Notes under the pieces: generated by a model
Database searches by the model: none
Told to the model about the DNA's origin: nothing
What the model saw: only the letters and a program-made list of their open reading frames with translations
Made by a program: the position numbers and the translations under genes
Source: Diplosphaera chodatii
Taxonomy: Eukaryota; Chlorophyta; Trebouxiophyceae; Prasiolales; Stichococcaceae
Assembly (NCBI GenBank): GCA_032358165.1
Contig: JAALGY010000032.1
Location: 1,240,001-1,304,000, forward strand
Reading direction: 5' to 3'
Length of the DNA stretch: 64,000 nucleotides
Part shown: piece by piece, positions 35,865 to 47,296 of the stretch
Layout of the letters: each line of letters begins with the position of its first letter
Numbering within the stretch: position 1 is the first letter of the stretch

Positions 35865-38304
35865 ATGGCCTCAGCCCAGAGCCTCAAGATTCTTAGGGAG
35901 CTTCAGAGCCGGCCTGAGAACAAGGTCAGCAGATGTATGTCAAGCCTGCGAAGCGTGCAAGTGACAATTCGTGCGCTTGACTGGATCGGTTGCCCCGTTG
36001 CGAGCGCCCCTGATGGTGCTCTGCAGCACGACCCTCGGGTGATCTGCTCGCTGCTGTACAACTGTCTTACTGCACACGGGGCAATGCCGTGCGATCCCTG
36101 CGCTGTGCAGGTCTGCGTGGATTGCGAGGCGAAGCATCCGCAGTGGGCGACGGTATCATATGGCACCTTCATGTGCCTGGACTGCAGCGGTAAACACCGC
36201 GGCCTGGGCGTGCACATCTCCTTTGTCAGGTGCCTGGATCTGGCCGCAGTGGCATGGACTTATGTCACATGCATCAGCGTCGTCAGCACATGAACGCACA
36301 CGCAGGCCAAGCTGGTGGTAGGATGCATGATGCGCCAATAGCCTGTTGTTGTTGACCTTATGCCGGACGCATGTTTTGCTGCAGGTCGGTGACAATGGAC
36401 GCTTGGTCACCAGACCAGCTTCTGAAGATGCAGGCGGGCGGCAACGGCAAATGCAACTCGTTCCTGAAGCAATATGGTATCGATAAGCACACCGACATCA
36501 GAGAAAAGTACAACTCCCAGGCAGCCGAGGTATAGCACCGCAGCCCGCATCGCATCAAGTTGTTGCAGGTTACGTAGCAGCACCCAGACTCCGTGCTTTA
36601 CGGGCCAGATGCAGACGCTGGTGCTGGTAACCCGGCAAACTAGATACAGGGGTGCTCCACAACACCTGTTTGCTGCTCTGCGCCCAGTTTCTGCGGGAGA
36701 AGATCAAAGCAGAGGTGGAGAAGCGGCCGTACACGGCGCCGCCGCCGTCCAGCGTGCCGTCGCCCAGCAAGCCGCCGCGCGGCGCCCGCCTCGTCAGCAA
36801 CGGCAGCGCCAAGGATGAGTGGGGCGACTGGGGCGGCGGCGGCACCCAGGTGTGCCTCCCACCTCTGATTGGCGATGTGTACGTGTTGTCAACTGTCTGG
36901 TACTTTGACAACTGTGATCACATCGTCTGACTGTTGCGCTGTACACGAGTGGCATCATGCTGAGGTGTGACTCCTCCGATGTGCAGCCAGCCGCCAGCGC
37001 GGGGTCAGCGCACAACAGCCGCTCAGCGTCGCCAGCGCGCAGCAACACCCCCGGCAGCGGCAAATACAGCAAGGCAGAGCTGGAGGCTTCGGCGTCGCAG
37101 AAGGAGCAGTTCTTCGCCAACCGCATGGCCGCCAACGCCGGCCGGCCTGACCACCTGCCGCCCAGCCAGGGCGGCAAGTATGTGGGCTTCGGCTCCGGGG
37201 GCAGCGCGCCGCCGCGGCCGCCCGCCAACAACGCCAGCATCGACCAGGTCACCACGATGCTGTCCAGCGGCTGGAGCCAGCTGTCCACGGTGGCAGGTGA
37301 GCTCAGAGGCGCTTGCCTGCTGATGTGCATCTGGCTTCCCAGATGTGAGACATTGGGGTAACTTCTGCAGCTGGTGCAAAGCATGACCTTGCCGATCAGC
37401 AGCCAGCACGCGCCAGGTCGCCTTCTACCAGCGCCTCGCCACATTTACTGCAGGCACAGCGGTGAGCCAGGTACGGTCAGGGGAGGTGCAGCAGACGGCA
37501 TCTGTGGTGGCGGAGAAGGGCAGGGAGTACGGCGTCAAGGGGTGGGGCCTGCTGCGGGGCATCGCCGCCACCGTCGCCACCCAGGTCGAGAACGCTGCCA
37601 ATGAGCACGGCTACAAGGTCGATCTGGGTGAGCCAGTGGTCATTCATGTCGCAGTTTTCACAAAAGCTCAGCCAGCCAACACATGCACCAGACGTCCTAT
37701 TGTTGCTGGTGTCTATGGTTGACAAGTCGAGACTGTGGAGGGCTAGCGCTTGGCCAACTACACAGGTCGCTTCATACGCTCTCTCAAAACGCAGGTGCGA
37801 AAACCCTGCAGCAGGGCGGTGCAGATCAGGGCGGGATGCACGCCTGGAGCAGCAGCCAGCCGCAGCTGCACCACGACATGGACGGCCACACGGTGGACGG
37901 CAGCACCTGGGGCAACAGCTCCTGGGACGCCCCGGAGCGCCGGTCGTCTGCCAGCAACCTGGACCTGCCGGGGAGCATCGGCAACGGCAGCAGTGGTGGC
38001 GGCGCAGGCCAAGCGGCCCCCAGTCGCCTTGCACACAGTACCAGCAGCGGCGGCGCCTTTGCTGGTTTTGAGGGTACGATTGCTGCCAGAGGCAATTGTG
38101 GCTTTGCCGAACACATCCCCCACGGCCACTACACTTGGGTATGACCTTCGCCATGTGAACCATGCAGATGCAACGGATTCGGGCTGGGATAATGACAAGT
38201 GGGGTGACCCATCGCCAAAGGCCGCAGCCAGGCCGACAGTTCCCCAAGCGGGAAAGCAGCCTGCAGCACCAAAGGCAGAGAGTGACGACTGGGGTAAATG
38301 GTAG
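35865..38304 (+). CDS. ADP-ribosylation factor GTPase-activating protein (ArfGAP)
   Basis: Eight exons: 35865-35924, 36111-36229, 36385-36529, 36688-36849, 36987-37296, 37454-37627, 37795-38073 and 38168-38304 (461 aa). The N-terminal ArfGAP domain has the zinc finger CVDC-x16-CLDC, then [20 protein letters not shown] with the arginine finger, and a [14 protein letters not shown] block. The rest is Ser/Gly/Pro-rich and disordered. It includes [19 protein letters not shown], a helical segment [18 protein letters not shown] and repeated short W-acidic motifs ([16 protein letters not shown] at the very end) like those of ArfGAP1 and plant AGD6/7. The protein stimulates GTP hydrolysis on Arf at the Golgi and in COPI traffic. 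All junctions are in frame with GT donors. Confidence 0.93.
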
Positions 38305-38917
38305 CGCAGTTTTCACAAGTAGGTGCGGTAGTCCGTTGTATTGTCAGATCGTAGTTACCGGTACAGCGTCAGGTCACTGCTGGGTGGCAGTGTTGATGAT
38401 CATTTGCATTGCGTCACCGACCATAGCTATCACCTCCTCGTATGCTGTTTCATCCTCAAAAATTGCCGCACTCGCAGTACGGAACAGCATAGCTATGTAA
38501 GGCAGAGAGTTGATCGTCGTACTGGACTGGGCCAGAACCAAAGGTGCTCTAGAATGTCGATGGCTGTGCACACTCAAGAGTACAGCCCCATCATTGCGCA
38601 ACCGCATCCACCCTGGAAGCTGTCACTTCCGATCCAGGGCTTCACTCCCTGCGCGTGTGGTCACCACTTATTTCAATTCTGAATCATTGCGTACAAAGTT
38701 TCAGCGTTGTGCCCGCAAATGCGCCACTTCAAGAGGAGCTTGCAGTGACAGATCATTCAACTGCCATCGGCCTGTCGGTAAAGCTGGGTGCATTGCGGCG
38801 GGTCCGACGCATCGGAGTGCAATGTAACCATGACATATGGCAATAGACAACAGACGTGCAGACGTTTTCAAGGTCGTTGAAGCTGGTTGAGCCTCCGCTG
38901 CATACAAGCGCGCCATC
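38305..38917. other. Intergenic region between ArfGAP and TXNDC9-like gene
   Basis: Contains the ArfGAP 3' UTR (a TGTAA occurs at about 38495) and the downstream promoter. No supported gene. Confidence 0.5.
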
Positions 38918-40400
38918 ATGAATTTTGGAGGAGGCGGCACGGATTTAGCGGAGAAGATGGTGCGCAAACAGCCGAATGCTACGCAAGCACGCGACTCATG
39001 CGACACATCAACAGCCATGCGCTGATGTGATATGTCGATACGGCCCTGTGTGCGCAATGCAGGACGCTGACAACTTCCGCAGCAAGATGAACAGCGTAGC
39101 ATATGGAACTGTCATGGCAAAGGCAGCAGAGGACTACAAGCAGGTGAAGCTGCCTCCACTAGCTCCTATCGACAGATTGCACCCCATCGTGGCGATGCGC
39201 CATGGATGCAGAAGCGGCACGGGACGCTGGCGGTGCGGCCACTGCCACCCAAGTTGTGTCATACGACTGATCCCCTACACTTGTTACGTAGGAGATGGTG
39301 TCCCAGGAGGTGGCAGCACGGCAGCGCAGCACGCAGGACCTGAATCTGGAGGACCTGCGGGGCGACCCGGACCTGGAGAAGCTGCACCGCGACCGGCTGG
39401 CAGAGCTGCAGCGGGAGGCGGAGAAGCGGCAGGTGCAGCAGCGGCGCGGACACGGCGAGTACCAGGTGCCGTGGCGATGGGCCATGCAGCGTGCTGGTCG
39501 TTGTGTGCGGCTCAAGCATAGGTTGCATCAGGCATCGTGCATGGCTATACCTGTACATGTGCTCCTGACCGGCCGCTCACAGCTCGATAGCATGGTTGAG
39601 CGGATCGGCTGCATGTGGGTCACTTCGTACTTGACACACTCGTGCACTGAATCACGCTTGTGCACTGAAACACGATGCCTAACCTGCAGGAAGTCAAGGA
39701 AGCGGACTTCCTGGACACCGTGACACGGTCCCGCCAGGTGGTGTGCCACTTCTGGCACCGCGACTTCATGCGCTGCAAGGTCATGGACAAGCACTTACAG
39801 CAGCTCGCTCCGCAGCACTTCGACACACGCTTCATCAAAGTGTCAGCAGCAGTGCGTGTCTGGCTGCTTGCAATGTCCCCGTCCTGGCCGACGACGCGGG
39901 CAACACGCCAACGTCTCATGCCAACTGCACCACCCTGTCCTGCCAGTCGGTGACATGTGCATGTCGCTGTGCATGAAGACCGTCGTCATCACATATACAC
40001 GGTTACTGCAGGAGGCACCCTTTTTCACAGAAAAGCTCAATATTCGGGTGCTGCCATGTGTCATTGTGTTCGTTGATGGTATCGCGGTCGAGCGGTTGGT
40101 GGGCTTTGACACATTTGGCAACCGCGACGATTTCAAGACGGGCGAGCTGGTGCAGTGGCTGGTGCAAGCGGGCGGTGTCACACCCCAGGTAGGCTGTCTA
40201 TATGGCTTGTTGCAGCGTGTGAGACTGAAAAAGCTACAAATGCAAATGCTGCAAGGGAACGCCATCTGGCAGAGCTGGGTTTTGCTCCTGGGCAGGTGCA
40301 AATACAGACGGGGCTGCCTGAGCACGTAAGGTCATCAGTCCGGAACAGCAGGTTGAATCAACGAGACTCAGATGACGAGTCTAGCGATTTCAGTAGTTGA
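38918..40400 (+). CDS. TXNDC9: Thioredoxin-domain protein 9 / phosducin-like chaperonin cofactor
   Basis: Six exons: 38918-38959, 39063-39143, 39292-39465, 39690-39848, 40012-40188 and 40296-40400 (245 aa). Exon 4 is best ended at 39848 with an unusual GC donor (GCA|GCAGTG), which restores FIKVSAEAPFF; ending at 39839 with GT would delete three conserved residues. A helical N-terminus (LEKLHRDRLAELQREAEKR) leads to RGHGEYQEVKEADFLDTV. The thioredoxin fold then has VVCHFWHRDFMRCKVMDKHL, FIKVSAEAPF, VLPCVIVFVDG and LVGFDTFGNRDDF. The end is an acidic Ser/Asp tail (DSDDESSDFSS). The CxxC redox pair is absent, as in the family; homologues modulate CCT folding of tubulin and actin. The last exon's acceptor has an alternative upstream. 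Confidence 0.9.
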
Positions 40401-40898
40401 GTGCCAAGCGGTCGGCACAGCATGCATACGGATTTCAGAGATGCTCCCAAAACTGCTGTGCATGCTTTCCAACCCCCCCGCCTGCAGTGGTTTCACTGAC
40501 TTGGATAGACGTATGGCTTTGCAATCGAGTTGGTGAGACGACATCAACTCGACCAGCGGGATGGCATACATGAAGCTTTGCGTGCCAATGCATTTGCTGA
40601 CACATGTGCAGTTGTGCACTTGCAGCAGACTCAATCATAGAACCGTACCGATGGCGTACTGTGCGTGCCAGCTGGCATGATGTCAGCAATGCAGGCTCAC
40701 CTGAACTGTGTCGCTGGCTAGCAAGAAGGAGGTTTTAGGCATACAGGCAGCGGGCACAGACTCGATCACTTTGGCGACGTGCGTGGCTGCGATGCGACAG
40801 GGCTGACGGAGGTCACATAGGCTGATCTGCATCCACCAAGTTGTGGTTGTTTCTAGATGAACAACAGAACACCGCTGCTGCACTGACAGCCGTGACCT
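40401..40898. other. Intergenic region upstream of RanGAP
   Basis: About 500 bp without a supported gene; it likely includes the RanGAP promoter. Confidence 0.5.
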
Positions 40899-43800
40899 AT
40901 GGACTCCTCGGCGATGCAACAGTGGGAGCTGACAGCTGATCAGCGTGCCATCACAGTAGCTCGCATCACGGCTAGTATTACAAACTTAGCATTTGCGCGG
41001 GGTGTATCCCTGCCGCTGGATGTCGCACGCAAGGCTGCGTCGCAGGCCGAAAAGAGGGCGTACACCGTAGCGCAAGTTGAATCACGCACGACCACAGGCG
41101 TCAGGCCGGAGGCGGAGAGCCTGGCTGCTTATACCAGGTACAACTGCACACACGGCCGTCACCATGTCACTGTATCATAAAGTGCCACATGGCAGTGTCC
41201 CTGCCTCGAAAGCCGTGCGGAATTTTACGTCTGGTCACTGCTACATACGCGTCACCGGCAGGAAGCTTGGCAACCTGGTGCTTGAGGCGGCGGCCGCCAG
41301 CAACAACAGCTCAGATGCAGCGCTCGCCAATGGGGTAGCGCAGGTGCCATGCCAGTTCATACGCGTCCAATGCAAATCTGCTGTGTTGCTCGTCCTTCTA
41401 GTCGAGCCATGCAGCAAGGCCACAAGGTCCTGATAGTCTTGGCTGGTAAATCATCGCAGCGGGACACGCTGGACCTAAGCCGTGGGCAGCGCGAGTTTCT
41501 GACCCGGGAGCTGGCTGAGGATGCTCTAGAGCCGCTGCTGGCGGATGGAGCAGCTGTTACCCAGGTGGTGCTAGGCTTGCGCTGGCTGTCAGACAATGTC
41601 AATGCTGCAGAGTGATTGTTGCCCTGCCCGCTGAACTGCATACAAGATTCTGGGCAAGCGCGGGTGCAGATGGCAGACGTCAGCCCTGATTTGCCTTGCA
41701 GATCAAGCTCAGCACCAAGAGCTTCGACCCGCAGTCAGCAGAGGTGCTGGCGCGTGGTATTGCCAATGTCCGCGGCAGCCTCCTGGACGCTGACCTCTCC
41801 GACATCATTGCCGGTGCTTGTGACTTGCCTGTGGTCACTGCCTCAAGTTATTCTGTCCACCAGCCACTTGTCAAGTTCCGTCGTCGTTGCTGTGCAGTCG
41901 GCACGCTCTGCTGCACATGCAGACATTGCCGAGGTGACGCCATGTAGTACAGCCTCCACCATGACACATCTCAGGAACTGCGTTGTGCTGCAGGCCGGCC
42001 CGAGGACTCGGCACTGGAGGCGCTGCGCATCATCAGCGAGGCAGTCGCAGCACATGGGCAGCTGGAGGGCCTCAACCTCAGCGACAATGCGCTCGGCGAG
42101 AAGGGCGTCCGCGCCTTTGCTGCAGGCCTGTCTGGCCAGGTGCAGACATGTTGTGGCTCTGGATGTGGCATGGCTGTCTACATCTGTGTTCGACAAGCAC
42201 ATGGTAGTTGTGTCTGGACATTGCGCTTATGCATCAGCTGGCACAACCAAAAGTGCAGGTGCCTTCCCGTTTGCGTTCTATGCCTGCCTGGGGTCCCAAC
42301 ACAGAACCTCCCGCCTGCGCAGGCAGCGCTGCGGCGATTGGCATTCCAGAATGTGGGCGCCTCCATCAAAGCGTGCGCCGCGATAGCAGAGCTCCTGCCG
42401 GATGCAGCTGCTCTGGAGCAGCTGCACCTGTTCAACAACATGTCTGGTGACGAGGGCGCCGCCGCCATTGGCACTCTGTTGGCTCGTGCTCCCGCAATGG
42501 CGGACTTCCGGATGGCGTCCTCCCGAGTGGGTGCAGAGGGCGCCATTGCGCTTGCCGAGGGCTTGGCATCAGGTAGTTCACCTTCCGGGATGCTTCTTGA
42601 GTGCTGTACTAGATACTTCTGAAGTACTCAGCCTGCCGTAGCACGTGCAATGGCACTTCAGAAGGCATGTTGTAGGAGGACTGCGGTTGCTGCAGTTTTG
42701 CGAAGCATGCAGCATGATGTAGTATGATGCCTGAAAATCTCTTACCCTGCAGGCAGCGCGCTGCAGCGGTTGGATGTGAGCGATAATCCGATGACTGGAG
42801 AGGCGGCAGCAGCACTCGCCCAGATGCTGGGCCGCCATGCGGGGCTGCAGTCGCTCAACCTCAGCGACACCGCGCTCGGTGACGATGGTGTTGCTGCGGT
42901 GGTGCAGGCGCTCTCGCCATGCGCCGACACCCTGCAGGTGGGCATAAATGCTGAGCACGTGCCTCAGGATCCGGAATATTGCACAGTGATCCGGAATATT
43001 GCACAGTACATCTGCGCAGGCACTGTGAAGATTCCAACAATTTGTCGCCCCTCGTGGCTGCACACTGTTGCGGGCAGTCAGAAGCATCCTGCATGAATAA
43101 ATCACGACGGCTGTGTACAGCTGAGGACTGCAATGCATGTGTCTGTACCTGTGCATATCACTGGCTTGGTGGCACGCTGCTGGCGACTGTTTCCGTTTGA
43201 CCGTGCACCTGCTGATGCTGCATGTGTGGGTGTGCAATGCAGGACCTGAACCTGGCGCTGAACGAGGTGACGGAGGCGGGGGCGGACGCGCTGGCGGGCT
43301 TCCTGCAAGGCCGCACCGCGCTGCAGCGCCTGGTGCTGCGGGAGAACGAGCTGGGCAATGACGGCGCGGTTGCGCTGGCGGGTGCTCTGCAGGTGGGCTG
43401 GGTGCTGGCACGCTAGCTGCGCTCCACACAGTGGGCGTGCATGCATTGGGGCTAGCCAGCAGTGATTGCGCTGGATCCCCTGCCCTCGTGGTCAGCATTT
43501 CCACAGCTACACGAGGCTGCACTTACTGTGCACCCCAGCAGGATGGCATCATGGCCAGAGTCAAATTAGTTGCATAAGTTGCCGCAGAGCCTGGCGGGTC
43601 TCCGGGAGCTGGACCTGTGTGGCAACCAGATCCGTGGCAGCGGTGCTCTGGCGGTTGTGCAAGCCGTCGCACAGCTCTCGTACCTGGAGTCGCTGCAGCT
43701 GGACGAAAACGAGATGTCCGACCATGCTGTGGCTGCCATCAGGGTGCGAGACGCTGCAATATGAAGACACCGCTGCTCGACTGCCCTGCTGTGCAGATAC

Positions 43801-44025
43801 ACTCTGTGTGTGTACACCCACGCTGTGACCGCGGCCGGCTATGCATTTCAATCAGAGCTGGTGCTGTGGCTGCTGCAGGCGCTGCTTCAAGCAGCTGGCA
43901 AGCCGGATGCGCTGGGACCACTGGAAGACAATGATGCTGACGCCGATGATGAGGAACCAGAAGAAGGCGCCGCTGACGTCAGCAGCCTCACAGATCAGCT
44001 TGGCGCCGCAAAGATTGCGACATAA
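40899..44025 (+). CDS. RANGAP: Ran GTPase-activating protein with WPP-like domain and leucine-rich repeats
   Basis: Ten exons: 40899-41137, 41262-41343, 41415-41564, 41702-41813, 41994-42139, 42323-42572, 42753-42937, 43243-43392, 43588-43743 and 43858-44025 (545 aa); the last two acceptors are the least certain. Residues ~8-95 form a helical WPP-type domain as in plant RanGAPs (WELTADQRAITVARITASI...AYTRKLGNLVLEAA), which targets the nuclear envelope, but the WPP tripeptide itself reads WEL. After a linker comes the hallmark KLSTKSFDPQSAEVLARGI, then ribonuclease-inhibitor-type leucine-rich repeats (LEGLNLSDNALGEKG; LQSLNLSDTALGDDG; LRELDLCGNQIRGSG). An acidic tail (EDNDADADDEEPEEG) follows. 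The protein drives GTP hydrolysis on Ran at the nuclear rim. Confidence 0.92.
42968..43007. repeat. Two exact 20-bp tandem repeats in RanGAP intron 7
   Basis: GATCCGGAATATTGCACAGT is present twice in direct succession (42968-42987, 42988-43007) inside the intron after exon 42753-42937. Confidence 0.95.
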
Positions 44026-44316
44026 CGCTTGCAGTGTGTGCAATGCATCTGCAGTCGTGACTTGTTCAGCAGGTCGAGAGGCAACTTGCCTTACAATCTG
44101 GCAATGTTGGTTGCGCTTGGCGTGACTACGGCAAACATTGGGTGCACATCCGCCCATGTGACGGTGTGAGCATGGAAAAAGCCTGCTGCACGAGCGAGCA
44201 TACATGATAGTGGAATCGCACTGCGCAGAATCCGAAAGTTGCCCGTGCTGGCTTTGGCAGCGTGACCCGCATAGCGGAAGTCAGTAGGGAACGTCCGTTG
44301 GGGTTTGTGTTATCCA
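44026..44316. other. Spacer between RanGAP and the U2 snRNA promoter
   Basis: No supported gene; contains the RanGAP 3' UTR and upstream part of the U2 regulatory region. Confidence 0.5.
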
Positions 44317-44327
44317 CACCCATAACT
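44317..44327 (+). promoter_or_regulatory. Putative snRNA promoter element (PSE/USE-like), U2 gene
   Basis: CACCCATAACT lies at -71 to -61 relative to the first base of U2. The identical 11-mer is at the identical distance upstream of the U4 gene (50494-50504). Both copies are followed within a few bases by CATG. Neither gene has a TATA box near -30. Function is inferred from sequence and position identity. Confidence 0.7.
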
Positions 44328-44387
44328 AAGCATGGACCCTGACCCTGAAGCGCCGTTCAAGTACCCGGAAGCCGCTACCGCGCAGTC

Positions 44388-44578
44388 ATACCTTTCTCGG
44401 CCTATTTGGCTAAGATCAAGTGTAGTATCTGTTCTTATCAGTTTGATCGCTGATATGTAATCCATTGGATTACATCGATCAAATGTATTTTTCTGGGCGG
44501 TGACCCACCGTCGGCACTTGTGTCGGCAGGGACACCAGGTTGGCTGAGGCCTCACACTACCGCCTCCGCCGACCAGCC
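44388..44578 (+). ncRNA. U2 spliceosomal snRNA
   Basis: The 5' half is near-identical to plant U2: ATACCTTTCTCGGCC, then TTTGGCTAAGATCAAGTGTA and GTATCTGTTCTTATCAGTTT, which includes the branch-point recognition sequence GTAGTA. The loop of the first stem is one base longer (GGCCTATTTGGC against GGCCTTTTGGC). Stem IIb is a perfect 9-bp hairpin (ATGTAATCC/GGATTACAT, 44455-44475). A U-rich Sm site (GTATTTTTCTGG) is at 44484-44495. The 3' stems III and IV follow (CGGTG/CACCG and GTGTC/GACAC). The 3' end is estimated from the usual length of about 190 nt. U2 pairs with the intron branch site in the spliceosome. Confidence 0.96.
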
Positions 44579-44629
44579 GCCTCATCCTACACACCCCGAC
44601 ACCTCCCTCCCCAACCCCACTGCATAACA

Positions 44630-45136
44630 ATGGAGGGATGGTATAAGCTGCCAATTGCAGCGGTCAAGAACCTACTGTGTACAGTATTAGCGTATCTGTT
44701 GCGCACAGTGGTCAATAGCAGCATTGGTCACATGCTGCAGATGGTGCCAGCGCCCAAGCATCCCAGTGGGTATACTGGACCCACAGACACACGCAAGCGC
44801 AAAGCAGTTGACACACCACAGCGGCAGATGGTCATCAAGCGCCGCCGGCACATGGTGAGCCAGCTGCAGGGTGCGAAGTGCTCCGCTGCTCCAGTTAGCA
44901 AAGTGTCATATCAGCATGATGGTCAGTGCTGCAATCTGACGATGAGCAAATCCCGCAAGAGGGGAGCTCCCGATGCTGACGCGCACAACGCTGCTGGCCC
45001 CGAAGCACAGCATGTCAAGAAGCGCAGGACGACGGCTGGCAAGCCTGCCGACGACGAGGACACCTTCTATGATACGTTCTTCCACGTCGGCTGCGAAGAT
45101 GGCGAAGATTATCACATCGTTATTCTGCCGGAGTGA
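44630..45136 (+). CDS. Intronless hypothetical basic protein with acidic C-terminus
   Basis: A single uninterrupted frame of 168 codons, rare in this window. The first ~40 residues are hydrophobic/amphipathic (MEGWYKLPIAAVKNLLCTVL...). Three lysine/arginine clusters resembling nuclear localisation signals follow (TRKRKAVD, IKRRRHM, VKKRRTT), then an acidic, aromatic tail (DDEDTFYDTFFHVGCEDGED). I do not recognise a family. The ORF starts about 50 bp after the U2 gene on the same strand, so its promoter would overlap U2, which argues for caution. A downstream Met (MSKSRKRGAPDADAHN) is an alternative start. Confidence 0.5.
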   Translation: MEGWYKLPIAAVKNLLCTVLAYLLRTVVNSSIGHMLQMVPAPKHPSGYTGPTDTRKRKAVDTPQRQMVIKRRRHMVSQLQGAKCSAAPVSKVSYQHDGQCCNLTMSKSRKRGAPDADAHNAAGPEAQHVKKRRTTAGKPADDEDTFYDTFFHVGCEDGEDYHIVILPE

Positions 45137-46193
45137 GACCTGCATCATCACCACACCACAACAGCACCGCTAAGACGCCTCAGCAGCACCAACACGGATG
45201 TGTGGCTCAAAGTATGCATTTTGTGGTGCGCCGCTGTATCATGCTGTGTGGCGGACGTATTGAGTCTTTGACGATCAAGCACATCTTGTAGGTGGGCTGG
45301 ACCACCGCGAGGCGCTACAAACCCTGGAGACTGTCATCGCATGTGCTGCTTGTCCCTTGGCAGTGCATACAGTAAACATCTGGTACATTGTTTGTTGTTC
45401 CTTGGTTGCTGGTGACCTGCCAATGGCTGGATGTAAGTGACTTCGGCTAGACATTGCCGATGTGATTGTCCATTGGTTCAACTGACTTTTGTACAGTTTT
45501 TGACATTTTGCAGCAGGGCTTGATATCCGAAACTTCCAGTGTGATTTAGGGTTTCAATTCTGTAACATGATCAAGAATACTACAAAAACTCCCGTGCGCC
45601 AGCTGTTGCATGTCTTGTTGAGTCCCATCCATGCTCCATCTTCTGCCTTGTCACATGCTGACCCGATCCCCAGGGTTGTCCTACCACCACCTCTCTCTCC
45701 CATGCCCCGCTGCTGCCCTGCATCTGCTAAGCATGCTCATCTTCACGTCACCATTGCATGAGGGAGTGCAGGAGGTGAATGGCAGAGCACACACGGTGGA
45801 GAGGGGCGAGGGGTACTGAAAGGAGCTACGCCCAGAGATACATTGGCAATGGGACTGGACATGGGTCACTTTTCCTTACAACGTGGCATTTGCACCAGCG
45901 CACAGATGGTGTGAGTGTGTTTGGCAGTGATGGCATCTAATCATACACTAGCATGGGAATCAGCAAACATTCAATGGGTTGGTGTAGGATCATTGCAGGA
46001 ATGTCCTTTCACGATATACATCAGAACATCATTGTGTTGATTCAACACTATGGCCAGTATCACCTGAAGGTACACAGACAGCTACAAATGCACGTTTACC
46101 AACAGCAACGTCAGCTGCACCTGAGTAAAAGTCACAATGTTGTGCAGTGTATGTTGGACGAGTGGAATGTCGGGAATCAGTCAGGAATGAGTG
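45137..46193. other. Intergenic region, about 1.06 kb
   Basis: Between the hypothetical ORF and the end of the CNOT10-like gene. Short frames on both strands have no support, and I recognise no RNA gene in it. Confidence 0.45.
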
Positions 46194-47296
46194 CTACCCA
46201 GTGTCGCCTCTCGGCGCTTGTCGCAGCAACTGCAAGGCGCCTGCCGTGTTGCCTGCCAGCAGCTCTGCTTGGACTCCCAGCAGCGCAGCAGCATGCAGGT
46301 CTGGTTGCAGCATGCACGCAGAGCTTGCATGCTGTGCTGCAGTGTGCAGGCTCTCTGCACCCCCCGTTGCCAGTTGCATGCTTGCTGCGCAGCTAAGCAA
46401 CCTTGCTGTGCTGTCTCGCAACTCTGATGGCTCATCGGGACTCGCTGTCGGGGGCGAGGCCTTGATCGCAGGCACAAGAGTGTCAGCAACTACCCTGCTG
46501 TGTCTGCCAGCGAGTACGAGGCACTCGGCTGCAACGCAGCGCACATCATTCTGCATGGCTGATGCTGCGTCTTGATCGGTGCTCAGTATGGCTGTTGCGT
46601 GTCGCATCGCTGCCAGATGGTTGCCGAGTTGCAGCTGGACTTGGGCTGCTGCATGCCGAGCCGCCTGCTGAACTGCACGGTAGTCCTGCAGCAACACCAC
46701 CCGACTTAGCCAGCCTCTTGCTGCGGACCTCAGAGACCCCATCAGCCACGTGCCATGCCGCAGGTGCAGCTCCTAGTCGTGTTGGGTATATCCGTGAACG
46801 TTCATCTTGTTGCACCTGAGGGGAAGCAGGGTCCGGGGAGGCACTGTTGGTAAGGGCGAGGGCCGTCTGCAGCCAGTCAGCGGCCTGCGCCAGCTGCCCC
46901 ACGGTGCTGCTGTGCAAGCCTTCCTTCCGGCTCTCCGTGCGACCGTCACCCTGCTGCACATCGCTGTACTTTTCATGGGCGTCCCCGGGCGCCGCGGCTA
47001 GCCCAATGGCGCACTCTGCCATGCGCAGCCACAGCAGTGGCTGATGCTGCAGTGCTGGCGCTGCACCTTGAAAGCATGCCAGCGCGGCCGTGTGGCGGCC
47101 CAGGAGCAGGTGCTGCAGGCCCACGTTGTACAGCAGTGCCAGTGTGGCTTCTGCCGCAACTGCGCCTGCAGCCGCAGTTGCCTGAGGACGCAGCATCACG
47201 GTAGCCGTTAGACCTCCTTGTCGTTGGTCAACGGCTTACATGCATATCCGCGCGATTGACCGGCGCCGTGAGCATGCTGTCAGGCACGCAAGACAT
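46194..47296 (-). CDS. CNOT10-like TPR protein, short form
   Basis: Three exons on the minus strand: 47296-47240, 47181-46816 and 46772-46194 (333 aa). The second intron is only 43 bp. The diagnostic stretch is ALLYNVGLQHLLLGRHTAALACFQ, then PLLWLRMAECAIGLA, as in the middle of CCR4-NOT subunit 10. The C-terminal half has TPR-like pairs (AVQQAARHAAAQVQLQLGNHLAA; SSACMLQPDLHAAALLGVQAELLAGNTAGALQLLR), matching the CNOT10 end. Human CNOT10 is about 740 aa. The ~300 residues N-terminal to this part are missing, and the next gene upstream (WLM protease, same strand) leaves only 690 bp with no suitable exons. It is therefore either a truncated or shortened CNOT10, or has a remote exon I cannot see. 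Confidence 0.72.
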
